DNA of 31,426 bases from a virus, in IMG/VR virus record IMGVR_UViG_3300042691_003114, positions 1 to 31,426 of that record; one strand, given 5' to 3'. Positions 6,855 through 13,520 of this stretch are shown here, one piece after another. The position numbers were made by a program, and so were the translations under genes. The notes beneath the pieces were generated by a model, which worked only from the letters and a program-made list of their open reading frames with translations, made no database searches and had not been told where the DNA came from. How positions within the stretch are numbered: position 1 is the stretch's first letter; the number at the start of each line of letters is the position of its first letter.

Positions 6855-7568
6855 TTATTGTCCTTCCTTGAACACTTTATCCACAACTGCTGTCCACCCC
6901 TCTTTACCGCCCCAATTATTTAATGATTGTTCTGATAAAGGTATAGGATCTAAAGCAATTCCTGAATCTTTTTGATATTTTGACTCCCAATAACGCATAA
7001 TATTTTCTTGATTTGGACTTAACAATCTATTATTTTCATATCTAAAATGTGCAAATATCGCAGCACAGTAATCTAATTTTTTAAAGTTATATTTATCTCT
7101 CCAGTGAATTTGTTGAGTACCAGAAAAAACTATGCCTTCATTTTGATTGGTTTTGTACTTTTTATTTTCAACAACTAGATCCCAATCTATATTTGAATCA
7201 ATCTGAACTGACATAGTCACTCTCTGTCCATCTTGAACATGGTTATCATAATGTGGATAAAGTTTAGGTTCATATCCAAATTCTGGTGCGTATATACATA
7301 ACTCTATATCAACTAGTATTACTTTTTCTCCAAGATTTTTACTAAGAACATCCTCTAGTCTTTGAGTTATTTCTGGATAACGAACTACCCATTTTCTTTG
7401 ACCAGCATATCCTACGGTTATGTAATAATGCTCAAATCTTTTATAGTGATGTTTTAATGTATTGATATGATCTTCTAATAAAACATCTTTAATAGAAAAG
7501 ACCTTAAAGTCTTTATTGTCTACAAAACCATTTTCTAGTTCTTCACTATAAACTGATGGATCAAACAT
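6855..7568 (-). CDS. 2OG/Fe(II) oxygenase-like protein, array member 2
   Basis: 237 residues from ATG at 7568. Iron ligands His106 and Asp108 (YPHYDNH), distal His155 in GTQQIHWRD, and Arg157. The frame is open to a TTG at 7577, but an AAGG lies 9 nt before the ATG and would overlap the TTG, so the ATG is chosen; the resulting N-terminus (MFDPSVYSEELENG) then aligns with that of member 3. Compared with member 3 it has a ~20-residue C-terminal addition with a NNWGGKEGW stretch. The gap to member 1 is 11 nt and to member 3 is 2 nt. Confidence 0.65.
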   Translation of the reverse strand: MFDPSVYSEELENGFVDNKDFKVFSIKDVLLEDHINTLKHHYKRFEHYYITVGYAGQRKWVVRYPEITQRLEDVLSKNLGEKVILVDIELCIYAPEFGYEPKLYPHYDNHVQDGQRVTMSVQIDSNIDWDLVVENKKYKTNQNEGIVFSGTQQIHWRDKYNFKKLDYCAAIFAHFRYENNRLLSPNQENIMRYWESKYQKDSGIALDPIPLSEQSLNNWGGKEGWTAVVDKVFKEGQ

Positions 7569-7579
7569 TATTGACAACC

Positions 7580-8119
7580 TTATTCTCTGTTCGTTGGTGC
7601 TTTAAAGAAAAAGAATAACATATTTACATAATCATCTTTTTCAAAGTTTTTTTGCGGTCTACCGTGATATTGTTTAAATGGTCTAAGAAGCACTGCCTGA
7701 TTATCTATTAATTCATAGTTTGTTCCATCTATTGTAATCGGCCATGTTATATTAGATGCCAATTGATAATCAATTAGAGTTGTATCAAGTTTTGAATCAA
7801 AGTGAGCGTTAAGTTTAGGATTACCTGTATTAGAAGAATACTCTGCATATACAGTACTAATATATTCACAATCACCATATTGTTCTCTAATTATTGTTTT
7901 TAACTTTTCAATAATATATTCTGGTGTTGGAAGTATCTCAGCCATGAGTCTTCCATTATCTCTGTCTATCATGACTACATCATCTTGATTTATCAAGGAA
8001 CCATTTTCATCTACTAAAATTGAAACATGTGGTCTTGTTTCCATTTCATGTTGAACCATGGCAGCAAGATCTTCACGTTCTTTTCTTGTAAACAAATCAT
8101 TAAATACTATATTTTCCAT
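7580..8119 (-). CDS. 2OG/Fe(II) oxygenase-like protein, array member 1 (most divergent)
   Basis: 179 residues from ATG at 8119. Iron ligands His106 and Asp108 (LNAHFDS), distal His152 in KQYHGRP and Arg154; the family HWR has become HGR, and the C-terminal part after the core is almost absent (ends FFFFKAPTNRE), making it the shortest and most divergent member. Start choice is open: an in-frame ATG at 8137 would overlap the upstream gene by 11 nt, but neither has a clear ribosome site. I prefer 8119 because a perfect TATAAT lies 6 nt upstream, the spacing of a leaderless transcript, and because MENIVFNDLF then aligns with the start region of member 4. It opens the five-gene array. Confidence 0.6.
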   Translation of the reverse strand: MENIVFNDLFTRKEREDLAAMVQHEMETRPHVSILVDENGSLINQDDVVMIDRDNGRLMAEILPTPEYIIEKLKTIIREQYGDCEYISTVYAEYSSNTGNPKLNAHFDSKLDTTLIDYQLASNITWPITIDGTNYELIDNQAVLLRPFKQYHGRPQKNFEKDDYVNMLFFFFKAPTNRE

Positions 8120-8125
8120 ACTACT

Positions 8126-8131
8126 ATTATA
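8126..8131 (-). promoter_or_regulatory. Candidate -10 box, leaderless start of the oxygenase array
   Basis: Perfect TATAAT on the minus strand, overlapping the stop region of the upstream gene. Six bases separate it from the ATG at 8119, so a start point 7 nt downstream would be the A of the ATG. The -35 region is weak (TTAGAA at 16 nt, three of six). No Shine-Dalgarno sequence precedes this gene, unlike members 2 to 5. Confidence 0.4.
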
Positions 8132-8411
8132 CCCCATCCGTTAATTGTTCTAATATATCCATCTCAATAATTGCTAACCTTGTTTTATTATTACCTTCTC
8201 CCAAAACTACAACTATTGCTGGATCCATGTTTTTCTTAATGGCATCAGTTACAGCCTTAGCCCAAACCTCTTTATTTAAAGTAAAAGACTTTGAAACTTC
8301 TTTAAAATCAATTACAAAATTATTCCAAGAAGCATCACCTTTTGTAGTGTTTCTTCCAGAGTTCTTGTGCTGTTTAGCACCTATTCTTTTACTTTCGCTC
8401 TTCTCGCTCAT
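8127..8411 (-). CDS. Putative small PD-(D/E)XK nuclease, Hjc/resolvase-like
   Basis: 94 residues. The basic N-terminus is followed by NSGRNTTKGDASW (about 17-29) and VIDFKEVSKSFTL (about 33-45): a Gly-Arg turn, Asp26 after KG, and Asp35-x-Lys37, which match the D...(D/E)xK core of small Holliday-junction-resolvase-like and VRR-type endonucleases. A later strand AIVVVLGEGN would complete the fold. Expected role: cutting branched DNA in the recombination pathway with the RecA-like protein two genes upstream. ATG at 8411 has an AGAAGG close upstream and overlaps the preceding gene by 23 nt. The family match is short, so the nuclease call is tentative. Confidence 0.5.
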   Translation of the reverse strand: MSEKSESKRIGAKQHKNSGRNTTKGDASWNNFVIDFKEVSKSFTLNKEVWAKAVTDAIKKNMDPAIVVVLGEGNNKTRLAIIEMDILEQLTDGV

Positions 8412-8571
8412 AGTCCTTCTTTGTTTTATGTATTAGCGTTACCTTGCTTAAATGTTTTTCTTTACACATCCAGGTTAACTCTTTAGTCTCTGGATAAGAC
8501 CTTAAGGTTAACACTATAGCCTTACATTTATGGCAAACAAACTTGCCATTGTAAACAGTATAGTTAGACAC
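8389..8571 (-). CDS. Small zinc-finger-like protein, unknown function
   Basis: 60 residues. FVCHKC (residues 11-16) and WMCKEKH (34-40) provide two Cys, a third Cys and candidate His ligands for one zinc ion; the tail KTKKDYEREERK is strongly charged. I have seen this layout in short phage proteins with no known function. The start is GTG at 8571, overlapping the recA-like stop by 8 nt, with no good ribosome site, so translation may be coupled to the gene before it. The end overlaps the nuclease candidate by 23 nt. Confidence 0.55.
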   Translation of the reverse strand: MSNYTVYNGKFVCHKCKAIVLTLRSYPETKELTWMCKEKHLSKVTLIHKTKKDYEREERK

Positions 8572-9571
8572 TAAGTTTATTCTTAATCATATCTTGAAGA
8601 TCAAGATCCTCTCTTACTCTGTCTATAAATGCTTCCCTACCCTGAATTTTTGTACCATCATCTAGTTGATACCAAGCCCCTGTTCTATTTATGATTCCTG
8701 CATTTTCTGCAGTATCAACAAGGTCACCTATAGCATCTACACCAAGACTATCCCCTCTAAAATAAAAGTCATACTCTCCAGATTGAAAGCCTGGTGATGT
8801 TTTTGAAAATTGTAGTTCCCACCTAATTTTTCTACCAATTTTTTCTTCTATTAACTTGTCACCAATTTTAATTTTACCTTTAAGTGCTTGGTTGTCTGAT
8901 TCAGAAGAGAAAAGTTTAATAACACAGGAAGAATAAAACTTTGTAGCCTGTCCACCTGATGGTTGTTGACTAGTATACATTGCATTAATATTATTTCTTG
9001 ATTGAGAAATTAGTACTAACAATGTTGGCTTTACCTTGTTGTTTGCATAATTTAACATTTTCCAAGCATTACTAAAGTCACGAGACTCAGCACCAATTTG
9101 TTTTGTATTTTCTAACGCCTTCATTTCATCAGTATCTTTTTCAAAATAAATAGCAGGAAGCATAGATGTTATTGAGTCAACAACAATTAAATCAACTCCA
9201 GCATTCATTAATCCAACACCAACGTCAACCATATCGCTGATAGTTCTTGCTTGTGAGTAAATAAGTTTTTCTGGATCTACGCCAAGTGACTTAGCCCAAT
9301 CTTCAGAGTATGACATTTCGGAATCAATCCAAGCACAAACCTTACCTTCTTTTTGTGCAAGAGCAATCATTTGTAAACACATAGATGATTTTGCAGAAGA
9401 TTTACTTCCCCAAATTAAAACTTGTCTGCCATATGGAAGACCACCACCCAATGCACGATTCAAACCAAAACTTGGTGTAGGCTGATATTCAAAATTAATT
9501 CCAACTCCATTACCAAGTCTTTTGCGTAACTTAGGATCTAACTGTGACAATACTTCTTCTACGCTAACCAT
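8564..9571 (-). CDS. RecA/UvsX-like recombinase
   Basis: 335 residues. ATPase core: Walker A GSKSSAKSS (55-63), catalytic Glu85 in IDSEMS, Walker B LIVVDS (128-133), and a SQSRNNINAMYTSQQPSGGQ segment like the DNA-binding loop region. It forms filaments on single-stranded DNA and pairs homologous strands, supporting recombination-dependent replication and repair. The P-loop has Ala where cellular RecA has the Gly of GK(S/T); phage UvsX also deviates here, so activity is not excluded. ATG at 9571 has GGAGGA 5 nt upstream and overlaps the polymerase stop by 8 nt. The polymerase, SSB and primase genes upstream form a replication block. Confidence 0.85.
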   Translation of the reverse strand: MVSVEEVLSQLDPKLRKRLGNGVGINFEYQPTPSFGLNRALGGGLPYGRQVLIWGSKSSAKSSMCLQMIALAQKEGKVCAWIDSEMSYSEDWAKSLGVDPEKLIYSQARTISDMVDVGVGLMNAGVDLIVVDSITSMLPAIYFEKDTDEMKALENTKQIGAESRDFSNAWKMLNYANNKVKPTLLVLISQSRNNINAMYTSQQPSGGQATKFYSSCVIKLFSSESDNQALKGKIKIGDKLIEEKIGRKIRWELQFSKTSPGFQSGEYDFYFRGDSLGVDAIGDLVDTAENAGIINRTGAWYQLDDGTKIQGREAFIDRVREDLDLQDMIKNKLSV

Positions 9572-12500
9572 TGATATCCTCCAAAATTACGGTTCCGTCT
9601 TTTGTCTTACCTAAAGTAAATTTATATGCATGCCCTTCTTCTAACTTCATATATGCTTGTGCAAATGATGTTGGAAATACCATGACTGAATGTAAATCTC
9701 TTGATGTATCTGCTAATGTTAGTGATGCCATTTTTTTACCTGCTTTTGTTATTCTAGGTTTAAATGATACCACATACATCTCTTCTTCTGTAAAAGGTAG
9801 TTGTTTATAATTTAAAAACTTAACCAAAGCATTTGTAGAACCTTTAATTTGATCTACTGGGACTGCAGATAAAATCCTATTATCATTAACAAGTATTAAA
9901 TATGTTTGTCCAGTTTCTATGGTAGTCTGCTCTTCATCAAATATTCCAACGCTACCAGTTTTATCTAAAACTTCAACTCTGGACCAACCTTTACTTCTTT
10001 TAATATTCTTTACCATTCCCATAATTACAAATGATCCCTTTTCATCATAGTCTTCTATGTCTTTAATAAAAGCATGATAATGTGCTGGAACTGTAATATT
10101 AAACTCTGGTAAATTTAAAATTTCATATAAGTTGTGACGAATATCTTCATCGTTTCTTGGATTATCTGGAAAAGTTGCGGCACCAATTAACTTTAATGCA
10201 TTGAGTGCTCTACTGTTTACACCATTACCTTTAGTAAAAGTAAACTCTTCTAATTCTTTATATGAATTAAATGGTCTAGCATCAATATATTTTTTAGCAA
10301 TATTGTCTGATATATATTTAATAGCAGATAGTCCAAATCTAATCCCCTTGCCCTCAATTTTAAAATCTATGTCTGAATCATTAATATGTGGAAGTTTAAC
10401 AGGAATACCCATTCTTTTTGCTTCAATCAAATATTCAGTACGAGTATCTTTGTTGCTTTCATTTTTAAGTAAAGCAAACATAAACTCAAGTGGATAATAG
10501 TATTTTAACCACGCTGTCCAATACGAGAGCGTAGAATAAGCAACCGCATGAGACTTGTTGAACGAATATCCCGCATGTGCTTCAAAGTCATGCCATAGAT
10601 CACGAGCAACGTTAGGAGCAACATACTTAGAAGCACCTTCAACAAACTTTTCTTTAAAAACATCAAACTCCCTTGCATCTTTCTTTTTACCAATAATTTT
10701 TCTAACTTTGTCTGCATCAGCCATTGTCATGCCGCCAAGATGTACGCAAGCCTGCATAACTTGTTCTTGATACAGAATACATCCATAAGTATCGGATGTA
10801 AATTCTTTCATTACTTGATGAACATATGAAACATTTTGTTTACCATGTTTGCGAGCCAAATAATCTTTACCAATAGTATTCATAGCACCTGGTCTAACTA
10901 ATGCGTTAGATGCTGCAAGTTCGTTTAAATTCTTAACGCCCATCTTAACTAATAGATTGGTGTATGGTGTTGCTTCACATTGAAAAACACCTTTTGTATA
11001 GCCATCAGAAAGCATTTCATATACCTTAGAATCTTCCATATTAATTTTTAATGGATCTATATCTACATAATGATTTTGTTTAATCATACCTATAGCATCT
11101 TTAATAACGCTTAATGTTTTTAAACCAAGTGCATCTATTTTAATTAAACCAATTCTCTCTGCTTCTTCCATGTCAATGCCAACAACTGGAATTCTTTCAT
11201 CACTTCCTGGTGAAGATCTTGTTTCTAATGGTGCATATCTAAATATTGGATTTTTACTTGTTACAACACCTGCAGCATGAATACCAGTACCACGAATACG
11301 TCCACGTAACTGTTCTCCGTAAATCTCAACCTCTGGATATTTTTCTCTAAACCATTCTGTTGTTTTTGAAGTACAATATTCATCCCACGTATCTACTAAC
11401 TTTAAAACCTTGTTTACATCTGATAGAGGAATGTTTAATACTCTTGCAACATCTCTAACAACACCCTTATCTTTAAACTGTAAAAATGTAGCAATAGATG
11501 CAACATGTCTATACTGTCTAACTAGATAATCTTTTACTTCGTCACGACGTGAATCTTGAATATCTGTATCAATATCTGGAAAGTCATTACGTTCTGGATT
11601 AATAAACCTAAAGAAGAGTAATCCATGTTTAATTGGATCAATGTCTGTAATATTTAAAGCATAACATAAGAGTGAGCCAGCAGAAGATCCTCTACCTGGG
11701 CCTACCATGATACCTTCTTTTTTAGCCCAGTTAATCATACTTTGCACAACCAAAAAGTATGGACCAAACTTCTTATCTTTAATTACCTTCAACTCTTCAT
11801 TAAGTCGTTCCACATATACAGCATCGTCTGACAAACCCTTATCTCTCAAACCCTGCATTGCAATTTCTTTTAATTCTTTATCTGGGTTTCTATATTGAAC
11901 TGGTAATAGGTCTAAACCATCTTGTAGGTCATAGTCTTCTACCTTATTGGCAATCTCTATAGTGTTGGAATATATATCTTCTCTAAATATACCCTGCTTT
12001 TCCATAGCAGACTTAATCTCTTCATAACTTAATAAATGTATGTCAAACTTATTAAATGTTATTTGTCTATCCTTGCCATATAGATAATCTAAACGCTCCA
12101 TCATATCTTTATGTTTTTTAGATTTTTCGTATGTATGATCTTTCTCTATCTTGGCATGAGTATTTAGCAATAATTTAAATTCTTGTACTTCCCTTTGTTC
12201 TTTACAACTATGATGACAGTCTGGAGTAACTACTACCTTTACACCAAACTCATCAGCAAGTTCAATGAGTTGTTTATTTATTTCAGCAGGATTATGTGGC
12301 ATTACCTCAATATAATAATCATCTTTAAATGTATCTTTAAACCACTCTATATATTTTTTTGCTACAGCAAAGGCATTTTCTTCTAAGGCTTTAACAAGCA
12401 CACTGCTTGGACAAGCAGATGTTACTATAATACCTTCTGAATATTGCTTTAATGTTTCAAAATCAAATCTTGGCTTTTTAAAATATCCCTCAGTCCAAGC

Positions 12501-12836
12501 GATTTCATTAATCTTATTTAAATTTTCTAAACCAACTTTATTTTTAGCGAGAAGGACTATATGGTTATAGACTAAATCAAGTTGACCGTCTCTCTCAGAC
12601 TTGTCTCTTGTATCAAATCTATCTTGACACATATAGCCTTCTACGCCAAGAATAGGCTTAACGTTCTTTGCTTTTGCACCTCGATACAGTTCTCTATGCC
12701 CAGATAAGGTTCCGTGATCTGTAATTGCAATTGCTTGCATACCCAAATCAACTGCACGGTCTATATATTCTTCTGGAGTAGCAACACCATCAAATAATGA
12801 ATAGTGTGTGTGAACGTGTAAGCCTACATAACTCAT
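9564..12836 (-). CDS. dnaE: DNA polymerase III alpha subunit (DnaE-type), with PHP domain
   Basis: 1090 residues, close to bacterial DnaE length. The N-terminal PHP domain keeps all nine metal ligands known from active enzymes: His7, His9, Asp16, His41, Glu66, His92, Cys142, Asp206 and His208, so intrinsic 3'-5' proofreading is plausible. The polymerase core has GPGRGSSAGSL (379-389), PDIDTD (420-425, catalytic Asp421 and Asp423) and KIDALGL with the third Asp568. The C-terminal ~180 residues hold OB-type strands twice, the second from about VVSFKPR to the end. A QLPF sequence just before it could bind a sliding clamp. No clamp or loader is in the window. The start ATG at 12836 lies 3 nt after the SSB stop with only a weak ribosome site. 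No intein is seen. Confidence 0.95.
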   Translation of the reverse strand: MSYVGLHVHTHYSLFDGVATPEEYIDRAVDLGMQAIAITDHGTLSGHRELYRGAKAKNVKPILGVEGYMCQDRFDTRDKSERDGQLDLVYNHIVLLAKNKVGLENLNKINEIAWTEGYFKKPRFDFETLKQYSEGIIVTSACPSSVLVKALEENAFAVAKKYIEWFKDTFKDDYYIEVMPHNPAEINKQLIELADEFGVKVVVTPDCHHSCKEQREVQEFKLLLNTHAKIEKDHTYEKSKKHKDMMERLDYLYGKDRQITFNKFDIHLLSYEEIKSAMEKQGIFREDIYSNTIEIANKVEDYDLQDGLDLLPVQYRNPDKELKEIAMQGLRDKGLSDDAVYVERLNEELKVIKDKKFGPYFLVVQSMINWAKKEGIMVGPGRGSSAGSLLCYALNITDIDPIKHGLLFFRFINPERNDFPDIDTDIQDSRRDEVKDYLVRQYRHVASIATFLQFKDKGVVRDVARVLNIPLSDVNKVLKLVDTWDEYCTSKTTEWFREKYPEVEIYGEQLRGRIRGTGIHAAGVVTSKNPIFRYAPLETRSSPGSDERIPVVGIDMEEAERIGLIKIDALGLKTLSVIKDAIGMIKQNHYVDIDPLKINMEDSKVYEMLSDGYTKGVFQCEATPYTNLLVKMGVKNLNELAASNALVRPGAMNTIGKDYLARKHGKQNVSYVHQVMKEFTSDTYGCILYQEQVMQACVHLGGMTMADADKVRKIIGKKKDAREFDVFKEKFVEGASKYVAPNVARDLWHDFEAHAGYSFNKSHAVAYSTLSYWTAWLKYYYPLEFMFALLKNESNKDTRTEYLIEAKRMGIPVKLPHINDSDIDFKIEGKGIRFGLSAIKYISDNIAKKYIDARPFNSYKELEEFTFTKGNGVNSRALNALKLIGAATFPDNPRNDEDIRHNLYEILNLPEFNITVPAHYHAFIKDIEDYDEKGSFVIMGMVKNIKRSKGWSRVEVLDKTGSVGIFDEEQTTIETGQTYLILVNDNRILSAVPVDQIKGSTNALVKFLNYKQLPFTEEEMYVVSFKPRITKAGKKMASLTLADTSRDLHSVMVFPTSFAQAYMKLEEGHAYKFTLGKTKDGTVILEDING

Positions 12837-12839
12837 CTA

Positions 12840-13496
12840 TTACCAGTCAGTGTTTGTTGACGAAGTAGTAGATGGAGAATCAAACCCCAAATAGAAAGCC
12901 TCTTGTTCTGCATAAGGAACTTTCTTAAGAGCCATTTCTAGTGGGTATGGTTCAATACCTTCCCAATTAAATGGTTCTTTGTCTGGAGCAGATGGAATTA
13001 ATGTGTAACTAGTTTCAGTTCCCTGACCGTTACGTTTTAATTTCCATGTAAGATTTGAAATGCTTCCTGTTTCTAAAGCATATTCACGAATTGTGTTAAA
13101 GGATGATTGCTTGCTTAATCCCATTGACCAAATTGCAACATATGGTGCTTCAATGCCATCGTCTACAACAACGTTGCAGTAAAAACGAAGACGGCCTCTC
13201 CAGCCAGCCTTTGGATCCTTACGATGCATTTCTTCAGCCCAATCACGACCTTCTGTTTCCATTGTATCTACAGCACGACGCTTGTAGTCTTTTGGATTTA
13301 CGTGTTCTTTAACAACTAGTGCTAGTCCACGTTTTTCATTATAGTTAGCAGAATCTTCATCAAGTTCTTCAATGAATCTGATTTTTGCTGATTGACCATC
13401 TGCAAGTTTTAACCACTTAACTTTTGGTCCTGTACTTTCATATTTTGGTTTGTCGAGCAGGGCGTTGATATTTTTTAATCCCTTTACTACGCTCAT
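12840..13496 (-). CDS. Single-stranded DNA-binding protein, gp32-like phage type
   Basis: 218 residues. Pattern typical of phage SSBs encoded with replication genes: WLKLADGQSAKIRF (28-41) opening an OB-like fold, YKRRAVDTMETEGRDW (71-86), then RGRLRFYCNVVVDDG and PYVAIWSMGLS (100-127), and a low-complexity Ser/Thr tail. In T4 gp32 a zinc site sits in the equivalent middle part; here only one Cys (107) remains, so the fold would be zinc-free. It would coat single strands during replication and recombination. ATG at 13496 has AGGAG 5 nt upstream, and a near-consensus promoter lies just before it in the end of the primase gene. The family is called from motif memory. Confidence 0.65.
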   Translation of the reverse strand: MSVVKGLKNINALLDKPKYESTGPKVKWLKLADGQSAKIRFIEELDEDSANYNEKRGLALVVKEHVNPKDYKRRAVDTMETEGRDWAEEMHRKDPKAGWRGRLRFYCNVVVDDGIEAPYVAIWSMGLSKQSSFNTIREYALETGSISNLTWKLKRNGQGTETSYTLIPSAPDKEPFNWEGIEPYPLEMALKKVPYAEQEAFYLGFDSPSTTSSTNTDW

Positions 13497-13520
13497 TCGT
13501 TCTCCTTTGTTTGTTCTATT

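Noticed and set aside
10505-10717. Separate minus-strand frame of 70 codons inside the polymerase
   Set aside because: Wholly inside the polymerase coding region in another frame, with a composition unlike a protein and no start site.
9564-12836. Intein inside the polymerase gene
   Set aside because: Length fits an uninterrupted DnaE, and no splicing-type Cys/Ser...His-Asn blocks are seen around the catalytic motifs.
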